Assembly (NCBI GenBank): GCA_040394475.1
Contig: JBEBSD010000002.1
Coordinates: 1 to 64,000, forward strand
DNA: 64,000 nt
Reading direction: 5' to 3'
From: JBEBSD01 sp040394475
Lineage (GTDB): Bacteria > Bacteroidota > Bacteroidia > Cytophagales > Spirosomataceae
The stretch's first letter is position 1; every line of letters begins with the position of its first letter. Below, piece after piece: positions 42,336 to 51,951 of the stretch. Position numbers and translations under genes: made by a program. The notes beneath the pieces are model-generated. The model worked only from the letters and a program-made list of their open reading frames with translations. It was not told the origin of the DNA and made no database searches.

Positions 42336-43811
42336 GTGGCGTTAAGTACAGAGAATATCCGGCTCGTGTTCGGTCTGAAAATTAAACAACTCAGATTGGA
42401 CAAAGGGCTTTCACTCAGTGACTTATCGGCAAAGTCCGGCTTGTCTGTTTCGTATATTAATGAAATAGAAAAGGGGAAAAAGTATCCCAAATCGGACAAG
42501 ATTGTCGCCCTCGCCCGGGCGATGGACGTTGATTATGATTCGCTGGTCTCGTTGAAATTGAGCAAACGGCTGGAACCGATTTCCGAGCTGTTGAGTTCCA
42601 ATATCCTTACCGAGCTTCCACTGGAGTTGTTTGGGATCGATCCGGCCACTTTATTGCAGCTGTTATCAGACGCTCCCACCAAGATCAGCGCTTTTATCGG
42701 AACCCTGATAGAAATTGCCCGTAATTATAACATGTCGGTGGAGCAATTTTACTTTTCGGCCCTCCGCACGTACCAGGAGATGTACGACAATCATTTTGAG
42801 GAGCTGGAGCAGGAGGCCGAGCGTTTTTTAAAAGAAAGAGAAATACCCGAAGCAGCACACGTGGATGAGGTTTATTTACGGAATCTGCTCGAAACCGAAT
42901 ATAACTACCGCATCCAGGAACTCAATGATAAGGATCATCCGGAACTGGCCGAGGTGCGGTCGCTGTCGCTGCCTAAAAAGCATCACACCCTCCTGCTGCT
43001 TAATAAACGGCTGTCACGAGTCCAGAGGACCTTTATTTTAGGAAGAGAGCTGGGGTACCGGTACCTCCACCTTAAAAACCGGCTGCTGACGACAGCACTG
43101 GTAGAAGCGGAGTCGTTTGAGCAATTGCTTAATAATTACAAAGCATCTTATTTCGCAAGTGCAGTAATTATAAAACGCTCCCTGCTGGTGAAAAAACTGG
43201 AGACGTTTTTTGATCTGGAAACCTGGCAACCCGAGCAGATGCTCGAAATGATTTCCTATTTCAATACCACTCCGGAGTCGTTTTGTTATCGGATGAGCAA
43301 TGTACTCCCGACGTATTTCGGGATCAAACAACTGTTTTTTCTCCGCTTTAACGGCTATCCGGGCCAGAATCGTTTTGACATGACCAAGGAAATGCATCTG
43401 GGAAGAAAGCATAATCCGCATACGGTGAAAGACGAATATTACTGCCGCAGATGGGTTGCCTTAACGATATTGCAGGAACTATCCACCAAGAGCACCGAAA
43501 TCCTGTGCAGAAGTCAACGCTCCTATTATACCGGCAGCGGGGAAGAATACCTGGTCATCAGCTTTGCCAAACCCATGGCACCGGCTATCAGGAACGTGAG
43601 CGTCACCATGGGGATTTTTCTGGATGAACACTCCAGGTCCCGGATACGCTTTGCCGGCGACCCGTCGATCCCTGAACGGGAAGTAAATGAAACCTGTGAA
43701 CGCTGCGGGATCTTTACCTGTAAGGAGCGAATGGCTGCGCCGGTCGTTCTGCAGCGCCGGGACAAAACGGAGCGACTGCGGGCAACGCTGAAGCAGTTCA
43801 TCCGGGAATGA
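42336..43811 (+). CDS. XRE-family regulator of the ScfR/RamB type with degenerate IrrE-like domain
   Basis: The 491-residue protein starts with GTG. It has an N-terminal helix-turn-helix (about 8-70; IKQLRLDKGLSLSDLSAKSGLSVSYINEIEKGKKYP). A central ImmA/IrrE-like region follows (about 190-290), then a C-terminal domain with clustered cysteines (CERCGIFTCKE). Where IrrE peptidases have HExxH, this protein reads GRELGYRYL, so both His are lost and proteolysis is unlikely. Related ScfR/RamB proteins control short-chain fatty-acid or acetate metabolism. No such genes are adjacent, so targets are distant or unknown. Confidence 0.88.
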   Translation: MALSTENIRLVFGLKIKQLRLDKGLSLSDLSAKSGLSVSYINEIEKGKKYPKSDKIVALARAMDVDYDSLVSLKLSKRLEPISELLSSNILTELPLELFGIDPATLLQLLSDAPTKISAFIGTLIEIARNYNMSVEQFYFSALRTYQEMYDNHFEELEQEAERFLKEREIPEAAHVDEVYLRNLLETEYNYRIQELNDKDHPELAEVRSLSLPKKHHTLLLLNKRLSRVQRTFILGRELGYRYLHLKNRLLTTALVEAESFEQLLNNYKASYFASAVIIKRSLLVKKLETFFDLETWQPEQMLEMISYFNTTPESFCYRMSNVLPTYFGIKQLFFLRFNGYPGQNRFDMTKEMHLGRKHNPHTVKDEYYCRRWVALTILQELSTKSTEILCRSQRSYYTGSGEEYLVISFAKPMAPAIRNVSVTMGIFLDEHSRSRIRFAGDPSIPEREVNETCERCGIFTCKERMAAPVVLQRRDKTERLRATLKQFIRE

Positions 43812-43990
43812 GCGGTTGTAAGGGAGTTTCGGAACGTCGTTGTTTTAAGAAGGATAAACTGGATAAATCAAATATGAGGTAGTATTGGTATATCCTGTGG
43901 CGCGGGCCGGAAAAGAGTGTTAACCTTCTGTTTTTGAGATTCAACTTATATTCTATCTTGCTGAAAGCCAAATAATTTTCTATTCTTAAA

Positions 43991-44023
43991 TTTGGCCGAA
44001 TTGAACTTTTCATATTAACTTGC
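43991..44023 (+). promoter_or_regulatory. Putative promoter for the 44.1-kb orphan gene
   Basis: TTTG at 43991-43994 and TAACTTGC at 44016-44023 are spaced by 21 bp. The -7 box departs from TAnnTTTG at one or two positions. Transcription would begin near 44029. The rest of the 43812-44102 gap shows nothing else. Confidence 0.45.
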
Positions 44024-44102
44024 ATTTTCTTTTGAAGGTGCCGAGGAAGGAATGACTGCTTGTCTTCTTTTTCCGGCGATGCTGTTATCAACTGATTTTC
44101 CA

Positions 44103-44525
44103 ATGCAGGCTTTAAAAACAGGCTTCTTAATTGTGCTATCGGCCCTGCTCTTTCTGATCAAGGAAGGAAGCCTTGCCGAGCATAAGGAAGATGTTTTGAT
44201 AAAAGCCGAAAACGCCTGCTTTATCAGTGATGCGGATGATGAAACGGCCGGGTTCGGATCCAGTAGTTATGTATGCATCCAGGAAAAAGTAGACCTGGCC
44301 TGCCAGTATTTTCCGGTTACCTGTGAAGACGACGGCTCCTGGAGTACCGACACCCCTGATCAGGGTTTTTTCAATGACCATGTTGATTGTGACGGCGTGT
44401 ACCTGCAGGTCCGTTGTGTGACCATCTTTCCCCGGCCTGAAAATTCATTTTCCCCTTTTGAGATCCTGACCGCGTTCCGGTCTTTCATCTCCCCGCCCCC
44501 CCAGCCTGACTTCGTGCTGGTTTAG
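44103..44525 (+). CDS. Small cysteine-containing probable secreted protein, unknown
   Basis: I do not recognise this protein of about 140 residues. From the ATG at 44103 it opens with a hydrophobic segment (ALKTGFLIVLSALLFLIKEGSLA) that could be a signal peptide or anchor. The acidic mature part carries six Cys (in NACFISD, YVCIQ, LACQYF, VTCEDD, VDCDGV, VRCVTI), a number that suggests disulfides, and it ends in a Pro-rich tail. An upstream start at 44052 is possible. A plausible promoter precedes it. No relatives are obvious, and the gene could be lineage-specific. Confidence 0.5.
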   Translation: MQALKTGFLIVLSALLFLIKEGSLAEHKEDVLIKAENACFISDADDETAGFGSSSYVCIQEKVDLACQYFPVTCEDDGSWSTDTPDQGFFNDHVDCDGVYLQVRCVTIFPRPENSFSPFEILTAFRSFISPPPQPDFVLV

Positions 44526-44644
44526 TGGTTTTATACCCGTTTTTCCTACAACAAACACACCGCACAAGCGTGTGACACGCTGGATATCGTAAGGATAGTC
44601 AGTGGGATAATTAATTCGTATTTTTTTTAATCAGTGATTATACC

Positions 44645-45748
44645 ATGAAAAGTATCAAACTTCTCCTAGCGGGAATTTGTTTCTGGGGCTGTACAGCGTC
44701 CAGCAAAGAAGAATACAGAGCGGAAGATGCCGGGGAGTACCCGGTCATGATCCTGCAGCCGCAGCCGGTTGATCTGCACCGTGAGTATGTCGGAGATATC
44801 CAGGCGGTACGGAACGTCCAGATTTATGCCCGCGTGAAAGGATATCTGGAGCACATTTATGTAGATGAAGGCAAGCGCGTCAGAAAGGGCCAGGTGCTTT
44901 TTCGGATCAATAGCGAAGAATACCAGACCGAGCTGGCTACTGCAAAAGCGAACCTGAAAAGTGCTATTGCAGAAGCCAAAGCGGCTGAGCTGGAGATGGC
45001 CCGCGTGAAAGACCTGGTGCAGAAAAACGTAGTTTCCGCTACTGAGCTGGAAGTTGTCAATGCGCGCTATGATGCATTGGCGGCCAAAATTGAAGCCGCA
45101 AGATCTGCGGAAAACAGCGCTGCCATTCACCTGGAATACACCAATATCAGGGCGCCTTTTGATGGTATTATTGACCGGATCCCCTATAAAATGGGGAGTT
45201 TGATCAATGAAGGAACCTTGCTCACCACCGTGTCGGATACCAAAGCGGTTAATGTTTATTTCAACGTCTCCGAGAAGGAATACCTGGAATTCGTGAAATC
45301 ATCGGCAAGTCTCCAGGACGGGCACCGTGAGGTGGACCTGTACCTGGCCGACGGCTCTCATTTTCCCAGTAAAGGGACCATTGAAACCCTGGAAGGAGAA
45401 TTTGATGAAGGAACGGGTTCCATCGCTTTCCGGGCCCGCTTTCTCAACGGCGATGAGTTGCTGAAACATGGATCCAGCGGAACGGTGCGCCTGACCAACC
45501 GGATCGACAGCGCCTTGCTGGTTCCGCAGAAGGCAGTTTTCGAAATCCAGGATAAGAGTTACGTGTTTGTAATAAACGACCATAACCAGGTCAGCACACG
45601 CAGTTTTGTCCCCCGGACCCGTTTGGGTAATCACTACGTTGTAGAATCCGGAATAGCCGCAGGCGACAGGATTGTTTACGAAGGGACGCAGTCCCTGAAA
45701 GAAGGGAATACCATCAAAAGCAGGGTGGTAAAGGAAGACAATCCCTGA
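44645..45748 (+). CDS. RND efflux periplasmic adaptor (membrane fusion protein)
   Basis: The 367-residue lipoprotein (lipobox FWGC, Cys near residue 18) is the periplasmic bridge of a tripartite pump. It shows the HlyD/MexA arrangement: a first barrel-sandwich half (VQIYARVKGYLEHIYVDEGKRVRKGQVLF), a coiled-coil hairpin at about 100-165 (SAIAEAKAAELEMARVKDLVQKNVVSATELEV), the second lipoyl half (YTNIRAPFDGIIDRIPYKMGSLI) and beta-barrel/membrane-proximal domains. It is the first gene of a three-gene operon with the pump and the outer membrane channel. Confidence 0.95.
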   Translation: MKSIKLLLAGICFWGCTASSKEEYRAEDAGEYPVMILQPQPVDLHREYVGDIQAVRNVQIYARVKGYLEHIYVDEGKRVRKGQVLFRINSEEYQTELATAKANLKSAIAEAKAAELEMARVKDLVQKNVVSATELEVVNARYDALAAKIEAARSAENSAAIHLEYTNIRAPFDGIIDRIPYKMGSLINEGTLLTTVSDTKAVNVYFNVSEKEYLEFVKSSASLQDGHREVDLYLADGSHFPSKGTIETLEGEFDEGTGSIAFRARFLNGDELLKHGSSGTVRLTNRIDSALLVPQKAVFEIQDKSYVFVINDHNQVSTRSFVPRTRLGNHYVVESGIAAGDRIVYEGTQSLKEGNTIKSRVVKEDNP

Positions 45749-45798
45749 GAAAATACCTTCGTAACCTCAAATCACACAGATGCTAAAGCGCAACTATT

Positions 45799-48700
45799 AT
45801 GTTTGATATATTCATTAAGCGGCCCGTACTTTCGTTGGTAATATCGCTGTTTATTACACTGCTGGGGCTGCTGGCCCTGACCGGCCTGCCCATTACCCAG
45901 TTCCCGGATATTGTTCCGCCGTCCGTAGTCGTGACAGCCCGTTATACGGGTGCCAATGCGGAAGTAAGCGCCAACGCAGTGGCTATTCCTTTGGAAAGGG
46001 CTATTAACGGGGTCCCGGGAATGACCTACATGTCGTCTGTATCCGGGAACGACGGGGTGACTATTATTCAGATTTCCTTCCAGGTCGGTACGGATCCGGA
46101 CCTGGCGGCAGTGAATGTGCAGAACCGGGTGCAGACGGTAATCGACGAACTGCCTGAAGAGGTAATCAAGGCCGGTGTGACGACCGAAAAGGAGGTGAAC
46201 AGTATGCTGATGTACCTCGACGTCATGACTTCCGATTCCACGCTGGGGGAAGATTTTGTCTACAATTTTACCGATATCAATATCCTGGCAGAACTCAAAC
46301 GGATTGACGGGGTCGGGTTTGCCGAAATTAAAGGGAGTAAAGATTATTCGATGCGGGTATGGCTCAAGCCCGACCGGATGGCGAGTTATAAAGTTTCGGC
46401 GGAAGAAGTGATCCAGTCGATTCGCAACCAGAATGTGGAGGCGGCCCCCGGGAAGTCCGGGATCAGTTCGGGCCGGGATCCGCAAATGCTCCAGTATGTG
46501 CTGCGGTATACCGGGAAAATGAAAGAACCCCTCGAGTATGAAAATATTGTGATCCGGTCGAATGCGGATGGCTCCATGCTGAAATTGAAAGATGTGGCCG
46601 ATATCGAATTTGGCTCGCTGGATTATAATATGGTTTCTAAATCAGACGGCCGGCCATCGGCTTCGATTCAGCTGAAACAGCGTCCGGGCTCGAACGCACG
46701 CGAGGTGATCCACAATATCAAGGCTAAAATGGAGGAGCTGCAGGAAACCACCTTTCCTTCCGGGATGACCTATGTGGTGTCTTATGATGTTTCCCGCTTT
46801 CTCGACGCTTCGATAAGCGAGGTGGTCCGGACCCTGATCGAGGCATTTATTCTGGTGATTATCATTGTGTTCCTGTTCCTGCAGGATTTCCGGTCGACGA
46901 TGATCCCTGCCTTAGCGGTTCCGGTGGCGCTGATTGGGACCTTCGCGTTTATGCAAATGCTGGGCTTTTCGATTAACCTGCTTACGTTGTTTGCGCTGGT
47001 ACTCGCTATCGGGATCGTGGTAGACAACGCCATCGTGGTCGTAGAAGCAGTGCATGCCAAGATGGTCAGCGAAAACCTGCCGGCCCGGGAAGCTACCTTC
47101 GCAGCGATGAAAGAAATGAGCGGGGCCATTATAGCAATTACCCTGGTGATGTCGGCCGTATTTGTGCCGGTAGCGTTCTTATCGGGCCCGGTCGGGATTT
47201 TCTACCGGCAGTTTTCACTGACCCTGGCGATATCCATCGTTATCTCCGGAGTCAACGCCCTGACGCTCACCCCCGCATTATGTGCCATCCTGTTGAAAAA
47301 TACGCACGGGAAGCCGCAAAAGACAGGGCTTCTGGACCGGTTCTTCGGAAAATTCAACAATGGATACGACGCCGTCGCCGAAAGGTACCGGAAAGTTTTG
47401 AATGTCATTGCCTCCCGGCGGGTAGTGACCATCGGGATACTGGCCGGTTTTTCACTGGCTACCTGGGGATTGAGCAGCATATTGCCTACCGGTTTTATTC
47501 CCACAGAAGACCAGGGGGTGCTGTATGTGAATGTCACCACCCCGGTGGGTGCAACAGTGGAGCGTACAGAAAGTGTTCTGGATGAAATTCAGCGGGTTGC
47601 GCAACAGCTGGACGTAGTGGAGTCGGTGGCCACACTGGCAGGCTACAGCCTGATGAATGAAGCAGCGGGCGCTTCGTATGGGCAGGGAATGATCAACCTG
47701 ATTCCCTGGGACGACCGTACCCAATCGGTGAACGATGTGATTGCCGAAATGAAGGAGAAAACGAACCATATAAAGGGCGCCGATATTCAGTTTTTCCCGC
47801 CGCCGACAGTTCCCGGATTCGGAAATGCCAGTGGTTTTGAAATGCGCCTCCAGGACAGAAGCGGAAAGGATGACCTGGAAGAAACGGCCCGGATCACCAA
47901 TGATTTTATCCAGGCCCTCCGCGATGCGCCGGAAATATCCGATGCCTTTACCACCTTTGATGCCAGTTTTCCCCAATACCTTATCCATGTGGATGCTGAC
48001 ATGGCTGCTAAAAAAGGGGTAACGGTCGATAATGCAATGAGTACCCTCCAGGCGTTTGTCGGAAGTTATTATGCTTCCAATTTTATCCGGTTCGGGCAGA
48101 TGTACAAGGTGATGGTACAGGCCGATCCGGATTACCGCAGAAACCCGGAAGACATCGCCAAACTTTTCGTAAAAAATGACCGGGGGGAAATGGTTGCTTT
48201 CGCGACGTTTATCCGTTTGGAACGGGTGTACGGACCTGAACAGCTGACCCGTTACAATATGTTTACGTCGGCGATGATCACCGGGGACGCAGCCCCGGGT
48301 TACAGCAGCGGAGATGCCATTGCTGCCATACAACGGGTAGCGGATGAAAAATTGCCGAGAGGATATACCTACGCTTTTTCGGGGATGACCCGGGAAGAAA
48401 TTCTTTCAGGCGATCAGACCATCTATATTTTTATCATTTGTCTGGTGTTCGTTTACCTGCTGCTGGCAGCGCAGTACGAGAGCTTCCTGCTGCCCCTCCC
48501 GGTATTGTTATCACTTCCAACCGGGATATTCGGAGCATTTTTGTCGCTGAAGCTGATGGGCCTAGAAAATAATATCTATGCACAGGTATCGCTTGTCATG
48601 CTGATCGGATTGCTCGGGAAAAATGCAATTCTGATTGTGGAGTACGCCATTATCCGGCAGCAAGAGGGACGTTCCGTAATGGAGGCTGCCCTGGAAGGTG

Positions 48701-48948
48701 CTTCTGAGCGGTTACGACCGATCCTGATGACCTCCTTTGCCTTCATCGCCGGGTTGATTCCCCTTTGTATTGCCACCGGCGCAGGAGCCATGGGGAACCG
48801 CTCGATTGGAACGGCGGCGGCAGGAGGGATGTTAATAGGCACCATTTTCGGGGTATTTCTGATCCCGGGACTGTATGTGCTTTTCGCTGGCTGGATCAAG
48901 CCGAAAAAAGAGAACCAACAGGAAATAATTGCGCCATCGCAAGAGTAG
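45799..48948 (+). CDS. RND multidrug efflux permease (HAE1/AcrB family)
   Basis: The 1049-residue inner membrane pump has 12 helices and two large periplasmic loops, the normal AcrB size. It opens with MFDIFIKRPVLSLVISLFITLLGLLAL. The helix 4 proton-relay Asp pair is visible in FALVLAIGIVVDNAIVVVEAV (near residue 405), and the helix 10 Lys region is in SLVMLIGLLGKNAILIVEYA (near 930). Proton flow drives export of drugs or other amphiphiles through the trimer. Substrates are not predictable. It lies between the adaptor and the channel genes. Confidence 0.97.
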   Translation: MFDIFIKRPVLSLVISLFITLLGLLALTGLPITQFPDIVPPSVVVTARYTGANAEVSANAVAIPLERAINGVPGMTYMSSVSGNDGVTIIQISFQVGTDPDLAAVNVQNRVQTVIDELPEEVIKAGVTTEKEVNSMLMYLDVMTSDSTLGEDFVYNFTDINILAELKRIDGVGFAEIKGSKDYSMRVWLKPDRMASYKVSAEEVIQSIRNQNVEAAPGKSGISSGRDPQMLQYVLRYTGKMKEPLEYENIVIRSNADGSMLKLKDVADIEFGSLDYNMVSKSDGRPSASIQLKQRPGSNAREVIHNIKAKMEELQETTFPSGMTYVVSYDVSRFLDASISEVVRTLIEAFILVIIIVFLFLQDFRSTMIPALAVPVALIGTFAFMQMLGFSINLLTLFALVLAIGIVVDNAIVVVEAVHAKMVSENLPAREATFAAMKEMSGAIIAITLVMSAVFVPVAFLSGPVGIFYRQFSLTLAISIVISGVNALTLTPALCAILLKNTHGKPQKTGLLDRFFGKFNNGYDAVAERYRKVLNVIASRRVVTIGILAGFSLATWGLSSILPTGFIPTEDQGVLYVNVTTPVGATVERTESVLDEIQRVAQQLDVVESVATLAGYSLMNEAAGASYGQGMINLIPWDDRTQSVNDVIAEMKEKTNHIKGADIQFFPPPTVPGFGNASGFEMRLQDRSGKDDLEETARITNDFIQALRDAPEISDAFTTFDASFPQYLIHVDADMAAKKGVTVDNAMSTLQAFVGSYYASNFIRFGQMYKVMVQADPDYRRNPEDIAKLFVKNDRGEMVAFATFIRLERVYGPEQLTRYNMFTSAMITGDAAPGYSSGDAIAAIQRVADEKLPRGYTYAFSGMTREEILSGDQTIYIFIICLVFVYLLLAAQYESFLLPLPVLLSLPTGIFGAFLSLKLMGLENNIYAQVSLVMLIGLLGKNAILIVEYAIIRQQEGRSVMEAALEGASERLRPILMTSFAFIAGLIPLCIATGAGAMGNRSIGTAAAGGMLIGTIFGVFLIPGLYVLFAGWIKPKKENQQEIIAPSQE

Positions 48949-48999
48949 CAATCGAGAGCAGCCTGGCCCCGGCCGGGTTGCTTCAGAGCCAAACAAACC

Positions 49000-50439
49000 A
49001 TGATGAATTTTAAAAGAACTTATATAGCCCTTTTTGCGGGCATCAGCCTGGGAATTGCGGGCTGTGCTGTCAACCGGACAACTCCCGTGACGATTACCCC
49101 ACCGGGAACCTTCCCGGTAGCAGGGGATACCCTGGGAATCGCAGCCCTTACCTGGCGGGAGTTTTTTGACGATCCGGCGCTGGAGGCGCTGATCGATACC
49201 GCGCTGGTGCGGAACCCGGACCTGTTGATCGCCGCACAGCGTATCGAAATGGCGCGCGCTCAGGTAGTGTCGGCAAAAGGAGCGCTCCTGCCGGTGGTGG
49301 ACGCCGAGATCGGAACCGGGGGACGCAAGTACGGAGATTATACCATGGACGGCGTCGGGAATTATGATACCAACTTTTCTACCAATATTGATGAAAAGCG
49401 ACGGATACCTTCCGGTTTTCTACCCAACCACTTTGTAGGAGTTCGCAGCCACTGGGAGGTGGATCTGTGGGGGAAATTGAAAAGTCGCCGCAAAGCAGCT
49501 CATACACGCCTGCTGGCCAGTGAAAGTGGGCGAAACCTGGTCGTTACAGGTCTTATTGCCGAGGTAGCCGGGGAGTATTACAACCTGCTGGCACTGGATA
49601 GCGAACTTGGGATCCTGCGATACAACATCGAGCTGCAGACGAAGGCCAATGAAACGGTGCTGGCGCTAAAAGAATCGGGGCGGGCCAATGAGCTGGCCGT
49701 GAAGCAATTTGCTTCGCAATTGTTGAACACCAAGGTGTTGGAAGCACAGATCCACCAGCGCATCATTGCTTCTGAAAACCGGTTGAATGCACTTTTGGGA
49801 CGTTTTCCGCAACCCATTGAAAGGGGGGAGCCTTTGCGGCTGAGAAGCGTCCCACCCGCCGTTCAGGCCGGAATTCCCGCACAGATGCTGAACCGGCGAC
49901 CGGATATCCGGCAGGCACAGCTTGAAATGCTGGCAGCACATGCCGACCTGACGGCGGCAGACCTGGCCTTTTTACCTGCGCTGACCCTGACGGCTGATGC
50001 AGGGTTCAATGCCTTCAAAGGTGGTCTGCTCTTTCATCCAGGGTCGCTTGCCTACAGCCTGCTGGGAGGACTTACGGCCCCTGTGCTGAACCGGAAGGGA
50101 CTGCTTGCCGAAAAGAATATACGGGGGGCGGCTTTGCAGGAAGCCCTGCATTCGTATAACAAACTGGTGTTATCCAGCTATCACGAGGTGGTGTCCGGAT
50201 TGTATAATATGCAGAATCTGAACCAGGTTTCTGATCTGAAGCAACAGGAGGCAGACTATTTGAGGGAAGCAGTTGCAGCATCCAATGACTTATACATTGC
50301 TGGTTACGCCTCTTATCTTGAGGTGATTACGGCCCAGAAAAGTGTAATGGAAGCAGAGTTGGATCTGACCAGTATCCGTAAAGAGCAATTTTTCACTTTA
50401 TTGGATTTATATAGGGCTTTAGGTGGAGGTTGGCAATAA
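49000..50439 (+). CDS. Outer membrane efflux channel lipoprotein (NodT/OprM family)
   Basis: The 479-residue lipoprotein (IAGCAVNR; Cys near residue 22) is a TolC-type channel. It begins its mature part with the family-typical LTWREFFDDPALEALIDTALVRNPDLLIAAQRIE, has two homologous halves of long helices plus barrel strands, and contains MLNRRPDIRQAQLEMLAAHADL near residue 295. It completes the adaptor-pump-channel operon and probably trimerises across the outer membrane and periplasm. Confidence 0.95.
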   Translation: MMNFKRTYIALFAGISLGIAGCAVNRTTPVTITPPGTFPVAGDTLGIAALTWREFFDDPALEALIDTALVRNPDLLIAAQRIEMARAQVVSAKGALLPVVDAEIGTGGRKYGDYTMDGVGNYDTNFSTNIDEKRRIPSGFLPNHFVGVRSHWEVDLWGKLKSRRKAAHTRLLASESGRNLVVTGLIAEVAGEYYNLLALDSELGILRYNIELQTKANETVLALKESGRANELAVKQFASQLLNTKVLEAQIHQRIIASENRLNALLGRFPQPIERGEPLRLRSVPPAVQAGIPAQMLNRRPDIRQAQLEMLAAHADLTAADLAFLPALTLTADAGFNAFKGGLLFHPGSLAYSLLGGLTAPVLNRKGLLAEKNIRGAALQEALHSYNKLVLSSYHEVVSGLYNMQNLNQVSDLKQQEADYLREAVAASNDLYIAGYASYLEVITAQKSVMEAELDLTSIRKEQFFTLLDLYRALGGGWQ

Positions 50440-50478
50440 TTTTATATCTTGAACGGTTTTTTTATAACATAACACGAC

Positions 50479-51225
50479 ATGAGATTAGCAGCCACCACAA
50501 AAGACACCGTATTTCAGGGTGAAATAAAAAAGGTGTCAGATTTTAAGTTCGGAACGACAGTGGCCAACGTTTTTGACGATATGGTCAATCGTTCGGTTCC
50601 CTTTTACGGAGAGATTCAGCGAATGGTCGCCGAACTGGCGGCCGATTGGGTGCAGGACGGGACGGATGTCTACGACCTGGGCTGTTCAACCGGTACAACG
50701 CTTATCGGACTGAATACGCTGGTGCCCGGGCATATCCGCTTTGTCGGATTGGATGAATCTTCCGAGATGCTGACCAAATGCGATACCAAGCTGAAGGAAG
50801 CCGGTTTCGAAAGGCCGTATGAGTTGCGGGCCGCCGACCTCCATCACAATCCGGAAATTACCAATGCATCGGTTGTCATTCTCTGCCTGACCCTGCAGTT
50901 TGTCCGCCCGCTTTACCGGGAGCGCCTGATCCGGCGCATTTACGAAGGGATGGTTCCTGGTGGCGCGCTGATCCTGGTTGAGAAAATCCTGGCGGAAGAC
51001 AGTGTTTTTAACCGGGAATTTATCAAGTATTACTACAATTACAAACGCCGGAACCAATACAGTGAACTGGAAATTTCCCAAAAACGGGAAGCCCTGGAAA
51101 ATGTGCTGATCCCTTACAAACTAAGTGAAAATAGCCAGATGCTGCGGGATACCGGGTTTTCACATTGTGAAACTTTCTTCAAATGGTATAATTTCTCTGG
51201 TATAATCGCAACCAAAGCCCTATGA
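50479..51225 (+). CDS. cmoA: Carboxy-S-adenosyl-L-methionine synthase (CmoA)
   Basis: The 248-residue protein matches CmoA, which converts SAM and prephenate to carboxy-SAM. Visible blocks are FDDMVNRSVPFYGEIQRM (near 32-49), the SAM loop DVYDLGCSTGTTL, the VILCLTLQFVRP strand, GMVPGGALILVEK and the highly conserved KRRNQYSELEISQKREALENV (near 191-211), which includes the family's conserved Arg. In Gammaproteobacteria CmoA works with CmoB on tRNA wobble uridine. No cmoB is nearby; instead the gene overlaps a membrane methyltransferase gene by 4 bp (ATGA). Confidence 0.92.
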   Translation: MRLAATTKDTVFQGEIKKVSDFKFGTTVANVFDDMVNRSVPFYGEIQRMVAELAADWVQDGTDVYDLGCSTGTTLIGLNTLVPGHIRFVGLDESSEMLTKCDTKLKEAGFERPYELRAADLHHNPEITNASVVILCLTLQFVRPLYRERLIRRIYEGMVPGGALILVEKILAEDSVFNREFIKYYYNYKRRNQYSELEISQKREALENVLIPYKLSENSQMLRDTGFSHCETFFKWYNFSGIIATKAL

Positions 51226-51944
51226 TTTCGATCGGTAATTTCTTCTTCGGCTATCGCAACTACCTGTTTATCGTACTGTACCTGCTGCTGTTTATTCCTT
51301 CCCCTGAATTGTTTACCGCCGGTCTCTGGGGCGAATCCTATTACCTGATCCCGCTTTTTCTGGGCTTGCTGGTCACCATTTCGGGCGAACTGCTCAGGGG
51401 GCTGACCATCGGCTTGGCCTATATTATCCGCGGGGGGAGCAACAGGAAGGTGCATGCGGAGAAACTCGTTACCGACGGGGTTTTTAATCACTGCCGGAAC
51501 CCCCTGTATGTAGGGAATATCCTGATGTTGCTGGGAGTGGGCATACTGGCAAATTCACTGCTTTACGTGAGCGTGGCAATGCCTTTATTCCTGTTTATTT
51601 ACCAGGCGATTGTGTTGGCTGAAGAGCATTTCCTGAGGAATAAATTCGGAAGCCAGTTTGAGGCGTATACACAACGGGTCAATCGTTGGTGGATCAACCT
51701 GAGCGGTCTGGGCGCTACCATGAGCCGGATGGAGTTCAACTATAAACGCTGGCTGCTCAAAGAGTATAATACCCTTTTTGTATGGCTTATCGGGATCACG
51801 GCGCTGATCTGTTACAAATACCCGCAGCTGGTTGGGGAACCGGCCTCGCGGAATGGTATTTTTGCAGGGGTCGCGATGGTAGTGCTGGCGTTTTACCTGG
51901 GCATCCGTTACCTGAAAAAATCAGGGAAATGGGTGGCGCCCTGA
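51222..51944 (+). CDS. Isoprenylcysteine carboxyl methyltransferase-like membrane methyltransferase
   Basis: The 240-residue protein has about five or six membrane helices (YLFIVLYLLLFIPSPELF; YYLIPLFLGLLVTISGELLRGLTIGLAYII). It carries the ICMT/PEMT signature in LVTDGVFNHCRNPLYVGNILMLLGVGIL (near residues 82-109) with Glu in AIVLAEEHFLRNKFG near 135. Family members methylate lipids or lipid-linked groups using SAM. Its ATG lies inside the end of cmoA, so the two are translationally coupled and probably act together. The substrate is unknown. Confidence 0.88.
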   Translation: MISIGNFFFGYRNYLFIVLYLLLFIPSPELFTAGLWGESYYLIPLFLGLLVTISGELLRGLTIGLAYIIRGGSNRKVHAEKLVTDGVFNHCRNPLYVGNILMLLGVGILANSLLYVSVAMPLFLFIYQAIVLAEEHFLRNKFGSQFEAYTQRVNRWWINLSGLGATMSRMEFNYKRWLLKEYNTLFVWLIGITALICYKYPQLVGEPASRNGIFAGVAMVVLAFYLGIRYLKKSGKWVAP

Positions 51945-51951
51945 GGAGCTG

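Noticed and set aside
44136..44381. An 81-codon minus-strand frame opposite the Cys-rich orphan
   Set aside because: It has no promoter or neighbour support; the plus frame has a signal-like start and even Cys number.
47452..48333. A 293-codon minus-strand frame
   Set aside because: It is entirely opposite the RND permease gene, whose motifs are unmistakable.
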